The notes under the pieces: model-generated
What the model was told of the DNA's origin: nothing
Database searches by the model: none
The model's input: the letters and a program-made list of their open reading frames with translations, nothing else
DNA from: Neurospora tetraspora
Taxonomy: Eukaryota; Ascomycota; Sordariomycetes; Sordariales; Sordariaceae
NCBI RefSeq assembly: GCF_033439725.1
Contig: NW_026944386.1
Span: 2,728,001 to 2,792,000 of the forward strand
Direction: 5' to 3'
DNA length: 64,000 nt
Program-made: the position numbers and the translations under genes
Shown: piece by piece, positions 9,857 to 21,399 of the stretch
Position numbering within the stretch: the stretch's first letter is position 1
How the letters are laid out: each line of letters opens with the position of its first letter

Positions 9857-11335
9857 TTACCCTCCCCCCTTCCCATTCCCCAAGTCCCTCTCCCCTTCCC
9901 CCTTCTTCCCTTTCCTATCCTTCTTCACCACCCCCCTCAACCCCCCCATCCAAACCTCAAACTCCACACTTCCCCCTCCATCCAACCCCGTCCCGCTCTC
10001 AGCCGTCCACCCCGCAAAAACAACCTTCATCCACCTCCTCCAGCTCTTCAGCATTGGCATCCCTTTTTCATTGCCGTTCTGGTCTTCATCATCAGCTTGG
10101 TACTTACTCCTTCCATAAGCCGGCCTTTTAAACAGCGCTATCCGCGCAGAGATCTGTGTAGACCAGACAAGACCCAAGGAGGGAGTTTTTAGGGGGAAAG
10201 AGGCGTAGGGGTCGTCGCCCCAGCCGGTGAAGAAACGCTGTTGGTTGTCGAGGTGGAGGGCGGGGTGGTGGGATTGAGGAGGGTTTTCGTCGGGGTGAGG
10301 GTAAGGAGTAACTGATGGGGTGGGAAGGACGGCGGCGCTGGACCGGGGGATGGAAGAAGTGATGGGCTCAGGCATCTTAGACCCAAACCGATCGGCTACT
10401 TGGTTGGACACCACCACGGCTAGGTTGTACTTTTGCGCTAGGTCGCGAAGTTGCATACCTAGTCGGACTAACTCGGCGGTGCGCGCTCCCATGTTAGAGG
10501 ATCGTGCTGCGCCGGCGCCGGCGCCCGGTATCGACGACGTAGCTGCTTCTTTAGAAGAACGCTCAAACTCGGCGCGGTAGTTGGCTGCCACGCTGTCGAG
10601 CACGAGCAAGCCGATGTTGCGCCGCTCAATCTCCACGGGCACTTGGTAAGTGAGGATGTGATCTTGGCTTTCCAGGTCGGGCGTGACGGTGCTGATGATG
10701 TTGTCGAGTGAAGGTCTCTCTCGGCCGTCTGCCTCGATGCCCTTAAAGAAGGTATTGGTGGTGAGCATCTGGGCTAACCGCCGGGTAGAGAGCGGCGCCT
10801 CGGTGCTGATGTACAAGGCCGGCCTGCCGAGCCCATGGGGAGGCGGCAGCTGGACTGAGAGGAGCAACGTGAGCAGGAACTGCGTCTTGCCGGCGCCAGA
10901 CTCGCCCGTGATCTCGGTCACGTAGCCGGCGGGGATGCCACCGCCGCCGAGAGCGCGGTCGAGGTCCGGATCTAGGGTGCTGATGGTCTGCCATTGTGCG
11001 GCGAGGGAGGCGGGTGTGTTCTTCAGGGTCTGCAGAGCTGGAGGCGGCGCAGCAGGAACCGTGCTGGTCTGGCCATGTTGTTGACCCTGGCCCTGATTGC
11101 TGTGTTGATGACGGCGGGATGTGGCGAAAACACCTAGGTCATCGTGAAGAGCAGCGAGGACGGCGGCACATAGGCGCTTGATATCGAGCAGGGGAAGTTG
11201 CGTGCGTTTTCCAATGTCGGCTGCTTCGAGCGTCAAGAGGTCGCTGGTGGTGAGGCCGACCTTCTCAAGGGCGGATATCAGATTTGCATACTGGCCGACT
11301 GGGAAGTGCGGCAGGACGCGGAGAAGATCGGTCAT
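9857..11335 (-). CDS. Rad57-type RAD51 paralogue (homologous recombination)
   Basis: Single exon, 492 aa. The first 65 residues look like the helical N-terminal domain of RecA/RAD51 proteins (LTTSDLLTLEAADIGKRT). A RecA-type ATPase core follows, with Walker A GESGAGKT at 144-151 and Walker B LLVLD at 243-247. Near the end lies SLGLVWSTQISARIALFKR, typical of Rad57. In yeast, Rad57 pairs with Rad55 to help load and stabilise Rad51 filaments during double-strand-break repair. A Gln/His/Pro-rich linker (about 75-105) separates the N-domain from the ATPase. The last 30 residues are a basic, Gly/Lys-rich low-complexity tail encoded by a pyrimidine-rich plus-strand tract. Another RAD51 paralogue is possible, but Rad57 fits best. 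Confidence 0.88.
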   Translation of the reverse strand: MTDLLRVLPHFPVGQYANLISALEKVGLTTSDLLTLEAADIGKRTQLPLLDIKRLCAAVLAALHDDLGVFATSRRHQHSNQGQGQQHGQTSTVPAAPPPALQTLKNTPASLAAQWQTISTLDPDLDRALGGGGIPAGYVTEITGESGAGKTQFLLTLLLSVQLPPPHGLGRPALYISTEAPLSTRRLAQMLTTNTFFKGIEADGRERPSLDNIISTVTPDLESQDHILTYQVPVEIERRNIGLLVLDSVAANYRAEFERSSKEAATSSIPGAGAGAARSSNMGARTAELVRLGMQLRDLAQKYNLAVVVSNQVADRFGSKMPEPITSSIPRSSAAVLPTPSVTPYPHPDENPPQSHHPALHLDNQQRFFTGWGDDPYASFPLKTPSLGLVWSTQISARIALFKRPAYGRSKYQADDEDQNGNEKGMPMLKSWRRWMKVVFAGWTAESGTGLDGGGSVEFEVWMGGLRGVVKKDRKGKKGEGERDLGNGKGGG

Positions 11336-12830
11336 GGGTCATGGAGGTCGGTCATTTGTTTACACGACGTGGTGTACGGTCGTCGGCGAGGTGACACTGA
11401 CAGGAGATTGTGAGTGAGTGAAGCTGTTGGCGACGTCTGTTTTGGGTTGTTGATGTGGGTCTCCTCCGCCTGCGAGACGATCGGCGTCGGGGGCGGTCCA
11501 CTAAAAGTCCCGTGTGGGTGTGCCGCTGCCCGCCGGGCCCGCTGTTCGGTGCCCTGTTTGTGGGGCCGTTTGCTGGTTCTCTTCCAGGCTTCCACTTGAC
11601 AACTTCAGATCTTCCATGTTTTGGGCGACCGAAGCAAAGCTTGGCCTGATCAACAACAAACCACCCCCATATCAGCCAACGAAACGCCGATTGCCCCGCT
11701 CATCACGACCCTATCTTTCGGAGAAGACCCCAAAGGGTTTGGATGGGGTTACACTCACAGAAGCTTGAATCGATAGTCTGGGGTCGTTTATGGGTGCTGT
11801 GCCACACGCCCACACCTTGGACATGTTGGCAGCCTCATGTTTCTTCGGAAATGAGGACGAAGACTCGCTCCTTCGTGCCGTCTTCCCACCCATCGGCCAT
11901 CGCAACATTATGGACATGGACATGCTCTACGAGGCGGTAGAACAACGACAGTTCTCACCGTAGCACTCTGGTCCTTCTCATTTCAGATGACCGGGTTGAC
12001 AATCACCGACGGAAAATATCACCCCTTACCCTGTGTTTCCCAAATCTTGGTTTATCACTTCCTCCCCCCAACTCATCAAGCGAGAGATGGCCCAATCAGC
12101 TCACTCTTGCCCCATGCAGTGTTCCTTCCAAGTGGAGAGCAGAATCGCAATGGATCCCAATTTGGGACCTCACCATGAGACGTTGAGCCTCAGCTGTGTG
12201 TGCCGTTTCCCTGCCTTGTCCCAATCAGAGACATGCTGTTCCTTCAGCTACTGCAAGCCACGTTTGTTGCCCGCTCTCGAATTGGCCCAAAGCAAGCCAC
12301 GAGCATCTGCAATGGACCCTTGACCCCTGGACGTCCCCCCAAGGTTACCACCAGCATGGATGAAGAGGAGGAAGAGATAGGGTTCACGAGAAGAGGAGAA
12401 AAGAGCGTCAAGGTCAGGCACACTTGCCAGCCACCCGCGGGTCTCTCGCCATGGCTGTGACTGGTCCCCTGTGGCCTTCTTCAGCATGAGGTCTTCCCGG
12501 TTTACCCGACTTGTAGCCCAGGCTGAGAGAAAATATTGTGCAGAAACATGGGAATGTGGGAGGCTTGACGAGAAGGAGAACCGTAACGAGGGTCCTTACT
12601 ATTCTAGGCTCGCCGTCATACCGAGCCACACAAGTGGTCTGCAAGATGGATCGAGTAGCTATCCCATGGGTTGGCTGGTCTCTTGGACAAAAAAGTGGCA
12701 CTGGCTGCTTTTCTCCGAGGGCTGAACTAGTTTATCATCCCATTGAAATGATCTTTTTCCTACACAGTCTTCTCTTCATCTCTCTTGTTGTTGTGGTTTG
12801 AATCAGAGTCCGTTCAAGCCATCCACAACC
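11336..12830. other. Intergenic region between divergent genes
   Basis: About 1.5 kb between the starts of the Rad57-like gene (minus) and the surface-protein gene (plus), so it should contain both promoters. Short frames only; none supportable as a gene. The last 60 bases before 12831 are pyrimidine-rich (TTTTTCC, CTTCTCTTCATCTCTC), as is common in Neurospora leaders. Confidence 0.6.
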
Positions 12831-14399
12831 ATGGGTGTCTCCAGATTATACCGTGTTGCTCTCTTTGGAGCTTCTGTTCACGCCTTAGCATATCCCGGGC
12901 CACAGGCGACAGATCGGGTTATCATTCCTTCAGACGCGCAGACTCCTAGGCCAACACTTCCCCCGACTCTTCATCATGAGCTTTTCAAACGTCAAGTTTC
13001 CGGGAGCGCAAGCGGCTCTGGCTCCTATGGCGACACTATCCTCATTGCTCCAGACAATACTTGTGGTTATGTGAGCGGATTACCAGGTAAGTGATGATTA
13101 GGACTGGCAATTTCTCGTTCTTCCCAAGTTCTCATCATACTAACCATCCTGGTATCTTCATAGGCGCCGCTTTTACCTGCGTCAACCCGGCCAATTCTTG
13201 CGTCTTCATTCCTTCCTCTGGCTCGATACCGGGTGCTGCAGGATGCTGCAACACCAAAGTTTGCGGCTTCCGTGTTGCTTGCATGGACTATAGCGAGGTC
13301 CTCGTCCAGAGCAAATGCGATGATGGTTGCATGGCAGACACTTACACCGCGAAGTGGTCAGTCTTCTCCCGAACATGGATAACCTTTCCTAACAGCCCGC
13401 TAACGTCCCAACAGCACGGGAACCGACTACCCCTATTGCGGAACCATTGCCTTCCCCGGTGGCATCACCGATTACTTCTGCGATACTCTCAGCGGCTCGC
13501 GTGTACAGTCGGCCAAGACGACCTGGGACGGCGAGACCGACGGCCGCACCTTTTTAACATGGACAAACACCGGCAGCAGCTCCACCCTTGCCGTTCCAAC
13601 TGTCGAGTCCAGTAGCACCGGTCGCGCAAGCTCAACCGCCTCCTCGAGCTCCTCCGGCACCGTCGGCCTGGGAGGATCGTCCACCGATCCCGCCGACCCC
13701 GACCAACCGGAACCGAAGAAGGAAAAAGGAGGAAGCAACATCGGCGCCATCGTCGGCGGAGCCGTCGGCGGTCTAGCCGTCATCGGTCTCGTCATCCTCG
13801 GCATCGTCTGGATGGTGCGCCGAAACAAGCGTCACAATAACAACACCCCCGACACTCCCGCAACCTCCGCAGCAGCAGCAGCTCCCGGCGGCGGCCACCC
13901 AGGCCTAGCCAACTCCCCTCCACCACCAGCACCCAGCCCGGGTAACCTCGACCCAGCGCTCAACAACAACTCCCACAACAGTTACTACTACGCCGGCGGC
14001 GGCGGCCAACCGGATCCTAACAAGGTCCCCGTCATGACACAACACTACCCTGCTCCTGCCTCGCCCCCTCCTCCCGCCGATTACCACAACAACAACCAAC
14101 AATGGAACAACAACAACAACAACCCCAACGGCAGCCCAACATCAGGCTACATGCCCCCCTCCAGCCCTGCTTCTACCTTAATGTCCGGAGGCGGGTATCA
14201 ACCCAGCAGCGTTAGCAACCCAAGTGCTCACCCGCATCACATGTCCGGGCAGAGCTTTACGGGTGTACCAGTTGGTGGGGGGCAAGGGCCGATGTATGGC
14301 CCGGGCGGACAGCCGGTTTATGAGGCGGCGAGTAATGCGGTGGGTGGACCGCAGGAGTTGAATGCGAATCATAGGGGGCAGATGCATGAGTTGCAATAG
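12831..14399 (+). CDS. Cysteine-rich single-pass cell-surface protein
   Basis: Three exons: 12831-13086, 13164-13356, 13415-14399, giving 477 aa. Intron 1 has donor GTAAGT and branch CTAAC; intron 2 has donor GTCAGT. A hydrophobic signal peptide (VALFGASVHALA) opens the protein, followed by a KR pair near residue 55 that could be a Kex2-type site. An extracellular domain with many cysteines comes next (including CCNTKVCGF and KCTGTDYPYCG), then a Ser/Thr-rich stalk. One membrane segment, GAIVGGAVGGLAVIGLVIL (about 259-283), is followed by a basic stop-transfer RRNKRH. The cytoplasmic tail is very rich in Pro, Asn, Gly and Gln. This layout is like fungal wall-sensing or mucin-like receptors, but I do not recognise a named family and cannot say it is a WSC protein. 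Function unknown. Confidence 0.8.
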
Positions 14400-15381
14400 A
14401 TGGGATACAGACAGGGAGAGAGAGAGAGAGAAAGAGGTGGTGGTATATACTTAAGTGGGTGTATGAGGTGAAAGGGGGAGGAGATTGAAGCTTACTGTTT
14501 ATATGACAATGATGGAATGAATGGATTGAATGGATCGGAAGGGATTACAATGGGGGGTATAAGTGCGTACCATCCATGCCGTAATGATGAAATGGGAACA
14601 GTCGGACTTTCTATGGAATGTAGATATCGATATCCTGATTGTTGGTTGACAGGGACGAATGGGCTGGATTTTAATCAGGTCGTTTGTATAAGCTGATTGA
14701 CGTCTTACATGTTCTCGATCTTCATGGTCTTTGCTCGCTTTTTATGTGGTTCTTTTGTGGAAGGTCGATGAGATGCTTTTGGATGATTAGCAACCGGTAG
14801 TACACTCGAAAAAATAAACAGCAAATAGCACATAGGATATATAGGATATTTTATGATGAATGGTAATGGTTGATTACCGTTCTCAACGCTGGTTTGTTCG
14901 TATGTAGGATTTATATGGACAGGAATAATTATATCGCATATATTGCACGCATGCATAAGTTATCAATTCATCTTTCTTCTTCATTATTACAAGCTTAAAT
15001 TGAAGGAGATCCCAAAAACCTGGGTAAGACAATGTGTGACACCCGCTGTCATCGCCGGTGAGCTATTATATCCGAGCAGAAATCGAGAGGTATGATGATC
15101 TAATGCGATGAGGTCTTAATTCAAGGGCAAATGACAAAAGAATTTCACATTCACGAATTGAGCACCGCCATGACCAAGTTACGATATAAAACGTCGTGAA
15201 TTCATAAAGCTTCCTCCCACCGACTCATTCTGTACAGACTCTATAGGTCTCTAATTCCAAGAAAGAACCAAAACGAATCGCATCTATGGCTATAAAAAGT
15301 AACCAGAAAACTCGCAGCTTGCCTCCCTCCCAATTTGTCTGTCGACCGAATGCACAAAGTGCCATACTACACTCAACCCGC
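14400..15381. other. Convergent intergenic region
   Basis: Shared 3' flank of the surface-protein and glycosidase genes. It contains a (GA)n run at about 14416-14433 and AT-rich sequence from 14700 to 15000. No gene is seen. Confidence 0.6.
14416..14433. repeat. GA dinucleotide microsatellite
   Basis: A short GAGAGA run in the 3' UTR of the surface-protein gene. Confidence 0.7.
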
Positions 15382-18300
15382 TCAAGGAGTCGCAGAAGCC
15401 TCAAACTCCTCACCCCCAGGGACCACATACCCATCCGCCTCTCCTTCACTCCTCTCCTGCTTCAACCTCTCCAACTGAGAGCTGATATAGTTCTGCAGGC
15501 GCTGATCAGTTTCTTCTCTCTCGCGTGCGCTGCCGTTCGAAAGTCCAACCACAGAGTTGGACACAGACCGGCGGCGATCCTCTGGCGAGGCGGCTTCGTC
15601 GTCGGTGAGTTCCTTATCATCATCCATGCCGTTGAATTCAAAGTCGCTGCGGGCGGCGATAGAGCGGGTGGTTGAGTTGCGACGAAGGTGATGGGGAGAC
15701 CGGGGAGTCTTGGGTGTTTGCGCTCCACCAGCGTGGCGGTGGAAGATGTCGTCGAAGTAGTGCGCCATGCCGATGCGTGGTGTACGAGGAGTGTGTGGGA
15801 GACGGCAGGAGACACCAGTGTCGTGAATCATCCTGGCAATCAAGCCAGTCCAACCGCACTGATGCGTGGCACCAAGTCCACGTCCTGAATCTCCATCGAA
15901 GAACTCGTAGAACCAAAGGTAATCGCGCCAGTTCTCGTCGAAGTCAAGCACATCATTACCACCATTGATGCTGCGGCGACCATTATCGTCGCGGGCAAAG
16001 AGATGCTGCAGGCGGTGCTGGATCTCCTCGGCCACATGACCTAGATGCATGTATTCGCCTGATCCAACGGGGCACTCAACTTGTAGACTCTGTCCGAAGA
16101 ACAGGTAGAACCTTTGCAGCGACTCAACGAGCAAGAAGTTGACGCAGAGCCAGATGGGCCCACGCCAGTTACTGTTGCCTCCAAAGAGACCAGTGTCCGA
16201 GTCACCCGGGACGTAGCCGACCTTGAATGTCTGGCCGTTAACGTCCATCGAGAAGGGGTGCTCTTTGTGGTACTTGCTCAAGGACCGAATGCCATGTTCA
16301 CTGAGGAACTCGTCTTCGTCAAGCATACGCTGAAGGATCTTGGTCAGGCGCTCCTCGTTGACAAGAGACAACAGAATTCTGTTGCCCTTACCACGCTTGC
16401 GGATGCTGAACATGGTTCGCTCGGCGACATCCTCGCGGTTTTGCATGAACCACTCAACGCGCTTCTTGAAGGACGGAAGCCTGTTGATAAGCTCGGGCTC
16501 CAGGGTAAGGGTAGCGTAAAGGGGGATCAATCCGACAAGCGAGCGAACAGGCAGTTGCTGGATCCAGGGACCGCCCCAAGAGATGGCATCATAGTAGAAG
16601 CCATCTTCGTCGTTCCAAAGCGACTTCTCATCCTTTTGACCCATGCGGAAGGTCATGGCGTCGCTGATGAGAATGAAGTGCTCGAAGAACTTGCTTGCAA
16701 TATCCTCGTAGATGCGCCTGTGCTTGGCCAACTCAAGGGCCATATTGAGCATGTTGAGGCAGTAGAAGGCCATCCAGCCTGTGCTGTCCGCTTGCTCAAG
16801 AGTACCACCAGTGGGCAGGGGCTCGGACCGGTTGAACAAGCCGATGTTGTCGAGACCCAGGAAACCACCCTCGAACACATTCTTGCCGTCAACGTCCTTC
16901 CTGTTCACCCACCAGGTGAAGTTGATGAGCAGCTTCTGGAAGACCCTTTCAAGGAAGTCCAGATCCTGCCTTCCGTACAACTTGCGCTCAATCTTGAACA
17001 CACGGAATGTCGCCCAGGCGTGCACCGGGGGGTTGACATCACTGAAGTTCCATTCATAACTAATTTCTGTTAGCTTCAATATCCCCTGCAACGTTCTCAT
17101 ATGTCCACTTACGCAGGAAGTTGTCCGTTGGGGTGGCAGTACCACTCCCTGGTGAAGAGATCCAGTTGTTTCTTGGCGAACTCTGGATCGATCATGGCCA
17201 GGGTAATGCAGTGGAAACTGGTGTCCCAAGCAGCGAAGAAGGGATACTCCCACGAGTCTGGCATTGAAAGAATATCGTCGCAGTGCAAATGTTTCCAGGT
17301 CTGGTTGCGGATGTTCTTTCGTTCAGGAGGCGGAGGTGGTTGAGCAGGGTCACCATTGGCCCACTCATCCCAGATAAAGAGATAATGCTGCTTGCACCAC
17401 ATCATGCCCGCGAAGGCCTGTCGCTGAATGTTACGAAGGTCGTCGGCCATCGGCAAGGGACTGATGCGGTAGTAGAAATCGTCGGCTTCCTCCTTCTTCT
17501 TGTCCATGAGGTCATCGAACTCTTCTTCGTCGAGGTAGTCGGTATTCTTCTTGGAGAGACGGAAACGAACAACTATCGAGAGTGTCAGTGGCTGTCAGTA
17601 ACCAAGTCTCGTTCGAACTACTCACCAGCACACTCGCCAGGAGCAACACCGCCATCCTCGTTAAAGGTGAACCACGCTGCGCTTTTGGTACCGGTCTGAG
17701 CAGGGTTGACGGCCTCCTTCTCGCCATCGACGATGTGTCTGTGGAAAGCATCCTTGACGTATGGCTGTTCGTTCGGGACCTTGTAGAGAAGCTCGGTGTT
17801 CGTATCGTTCTCGGTGAAGATCAGCTTGGGGTGTACATCTTCGCCGCTAGGACCTACACCGGGCGAAGGAGAGAGCAGGAGATAGCGCTCTCCCAGCTTG
17901 TGGTGTTGAGACTTGACCAGGTTTTCACCGACGGCCTGGAGCGAGGGCTTGTTGCTTTCCGGCTCACGGCCCCAAGCCCAGGTGTTGCGGAACCACATTT
18001 GAGGGATGATGTGTAGAGGAGCCGGGTCCGGACCCCTGTTCCAGGCAGTAACACGGAACAGGAGCTCATCCGGATCGTCATCCTCCTTGGCGGTCTCGAT
18101 GAAGATATCCCAGTAACGGTTGTCTTCGAAGACGCCGGTGTCAAGAATCTGGTATTCCTTGTCCGTCCTTCCTCGTCGAGCGTTCTCCTTGATCAGGTCC
18201 TCGTAGGGGAACTCTGCTTGCGGATACTTGTAAAGATATTTCATGTACGAGTGCTATAGTCAAGATTGTAAGTTTCCGTGTTGTCCCCGCTGATGGGGAA

Positions 18301-18987
18301 ATCTTACCGTCTGTTTGAGAAGAATCGGTTAGCAAAGAGTCCGTTGGCAATGATGATCCGGGAAGAGTGTGAAACTTACAGGTGTGTTGTCAACGTGGAA
18401 GTGAGCCTCCTTGATACTTTCTCCATGGTTACCCTGTGGGTTGGACAAACCAAAGAGGCGTTCCTTGAGGAAGGCACTAAGCGCTAGTTAGCGAACAAGA
18501 CTCTTTTCTTCATATCCAAAGACAATTTTCCTACTCTTTTTCGTTCCAGAAAGAGAAGGCAATGTTCTGGAAGCCATGTGTGTCGCAAACGCCGGCAATA
18601 CCGTCCTCTCCCCATCTGTATGTTCGGGATCGGGCGTGTTCGTGCGGGAAGTCTACAGTGGAGCGCAGCCAGCATGTCAGCGGGTCTGGTCATCAGGGTT
18701 CATGGCTAACCATGGGATGAAAGACTTACGACTCCACGCATCACCGTCGGCGCTGTAATCCTCTCGGACTGTAGCAAGGCACAGGTGTTAGTTCAGACGA
18801 GACGACATTTGACATGGCCGGGCCGCGTTGAGCTCCAGCGTGGACGGGCGTGTGAAGACTTGCCAGTCGCCCATTGTCTTTCAGCCACATAGGGACCCCA
18901 TTTCTTCCAGTACTTGGTCCGGTTACGGTCCTCCTTCAGCCTCTTCTCCTCCTCTGTGAGGTATTCATGGTTGTCGAAGACGGGCAT
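15382..18987 (-). CDS. GH63-like glycoside hydrolase (MGH/YgjK-type alpha-glucosidase fold)
   Basis: Eight-exon model: 18987-18864, 18769-18731, 18652-18535, 18476-18380, 18310-18308 (3 nt), 18253-17626, 17572-17113, 17059-15382. It totals 3147 nt, 1048 aa, in phase throughout. The protein has the (alpha/alpha)6-barrel features of GH63 relatives: [69 protein letters not shown] and [19 protein letters not shown]. Acidic residues in WDTSFH and near [10 protein letters not shown] are candidate catalytic positions. No signal peptide is seen, so it is probably cytosolic and unlike ER glucosidase I. The C-terminal about 130 residues are Ser/Arg-rich and disordered with a charged helix, outside the enzyme. 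The substrate cannot be told from sequence; hydrolysis of an alpha-glucoside or alpha-mannoside is inferred from the family. Intron 1 uses a GC donor (GCAAGT at 18863). Confidence 0.85.
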
Positions 18988-21399
18988 GTTGTCGACCTCG
19001 TCTTTGCCAGTGTTGCTTTCAGAGGTTCAGGGGGCGACGTTCAAAGCAGTTATCGAGTGCGCGGAAGCTCTCGCAGAAGGTATATCAAGGGGAAGACTCG
19101 TCGGGGAGCGAGTTGTTCTTGGGCAGCAACGGAAACCACCTCAGGCGTCGGTCCAGGAAAAAGAAACGATTGGGAAGAGGGGACGTTGAAAGTGACTGAT
19201 CGACAGGGCGTGTACAGCACACACAAGAGGTTCTGGGCCTCTGGTTCTTTTTGTTGGTGCGTGGAGGGAGGGGGAGCTTCGAGTCGCAGTCGATCTCTCA
19301 AGCGGGACTCGGGATCTGGAAGGGGCGCAACCACACACAGTTGGATAAAAAACGAGAAAAATCTAGGGAAACTGGGAAGAATCAGGAAATCAAGAAATCC
19401 AAGAAGAGATGGGTCCTGGTCTGGACATCATAGGGTAGCCGAGAATCGGAAAAAAAAGAGAGCAAGTCAAGCGGCAAAGGATCGGTGACGAGGGGCGGGC
19501 GGGACCTTTGAAACGTGTGAGCGCGGTGGTAGACAGGAGACTAACGCTGAGGCTATCCACTTGTTAGGCTGGCACTAACAGCTGTCATGGAGAAGCAGGT
19601 ATTTCTGCGCTGCGGGCACAACGTACCTGCCACTATCGACATGCACGGCGGTATTGGCAATGCTACGAGAAGCAGGACTTGGGCATACCTAAATCCCGGT
19701 ATCGGGACCACGTCGGCCGGACCTGCTGTTAATGAACGGCCAGACGGGATCAAGGTCAATGATGTAATCGGGAGCCACCACCGGTACTGCGTCGGCGTGT
19801 AGCTCTGCTAGGTACTACCTGTCTACCTCTACTGCCGATGGAGGGGCATCTGCAACCGAGCGATGGGGAGGACAAGACAGGAACAAGACTCGAGAAGTGA
19901 GGGGCACACACACCGCATTCATTTGATTTGCAGAGACATTCTGACATTGCATTGGGTCTTATCCCCGTCCATCCCGTCCCGTTGATTGTTGAATGTTGTT
20001 CACCCCACCATTGTCCTCCATTGCTTTTTACATATGTACAGCAGACAGCTTGACATGTCCAGAGACAGACCACCATTTTGTTCCTTGGCGGTTGTTTCTT
20101 GAGCTGAAAAGGAGCTAGCGGAGGAGCTAATCTGTGACGTCATCAAGCTACTCTAGCGTATCTACTCCATTGAGTTCAGTAGGATTTCTCGAGTTTCGCA
20201 GCTCCCGGACTCCCGAAAAAGAGGTGAACGTTTGTTTCTATTTCAACTTATCTTTGGGTGTGTGTGCCGTTCTTGCCCTTGCCGGCGATCGGTTCTAGAA
20301 CCATTCACGATTCAGAAAAAGAGCAGCAAAGGTTGGAGGCTGGGCGAAACAAGCTGAGCCGCAATCAAGATCCAGAGATATGGCTGGTTTGCCAAGACAG
20401 GATTAGTAAAAGACATCGAGATGAGATACCCAACGGTCCTGATTCAGATTGCCTGTCAAAGCTCGATGCTGTCAACTTGTCAAGATTCTGGCAACTCTTT
20501 CGCCACCAACCTGTCTCATTACTCATGTCGATGTGAAGAGGATATTCGTACCCACGCATTCATGCCCGAACAGGAGGGGAAGAAAGGCCCGAACAGATCA
20601 GATCCACCACGAAGCAACGTCTGTGAGTTGGCTTTGGAGTTTTGGAGACTCTTGAACTTCTGTTGGCCAGCTGCATCCAAGATGAGATAACAAGTTCCAC
20701 TTTAGCTCATCCTAGGTCAGGGGTTTTCATTTGACGACGGTCGAACCCCCCAACTTGTGGCTTACTGCTGCTGTGTTACCTTCACAGATAGCCTCATAGC
20801 TGTGCAACAAACGCCATGTAGGTTGCATAACAGAAAGGGTCCTGAGCATGGAGATATGAAAATTAACTGGATATGAGTTGTACATCATTTCTTGCTCGAA
20901 TGTGTGGCATCCCAAGATTCTGCGTCGTAGGTTGGGTTGGGTATTACGAAGATTCATAGGGCTGTTAGTTGTATGTTCTGTGCAGCCATACATGTGGCCC
21001 ATCTGCACTGCGGCTGCATCAGAGTATGACAGCCCAACTGGAGATAATCTCCGGCTGAGCTGGCTAAGCTCGTATGAAGGATGGCAAAGAAAGAAAGATG
21101 GGGACTTGCTTGAAGATATGGGAATTGGGGATTAAGCTGCTGTGAATTCATACCCAATGGCTTCGCTGCCGTAAAAGCCATGCCTAATACATCTGTTGAA
21201 CGTCATGAGATCGCTGTTACCCTGAACACCCCCTCTCCCTTTTGCTCGCCCAAATAGAAACAGTATCCGACATGCGCCAAAGTACCTAATCACAAGCCCA
21301 GGCCGAGAACTACCCATCAGAGCCCATAATCCACTCGGTAGGCTCGAATCAGAGGGAAAACAATACCAGGTCAACAAAGCTGAAAATGCCATCGTCGCC
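18988..21399. other. 2.4-kb intergenic region
   Basis: Upstream of the glycosidase start and downstream of the PP2C stop, both on the minus strand. Short open frames only. The region from 19.0 to 19.5 kb is probably the glycosidase leader and promoter. I see nothing else I can support. Confidence 0.55.

Noticed and set aside
9682-10131. Pro/Ser-rich open frame on the plus strand
   Set aside because: Comes from the pyrimidine-rich strand opposite the Rad57-like tail; no start context or domain.
16114-17073. Open frame of 319 codons on the plus strand
   Set aside because: It lies wholly antisense to the GH63-like coding exon, shows no domain, and is explained by the GC-rich codon bias of the real gene.
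15382-18987. ER glucosidase I (classic GH63)
   Set aside because: No signal peptide or membrane anchor, and the motifs ([18 protein letters not shown]) fit the cytosolic GH63-like group better.
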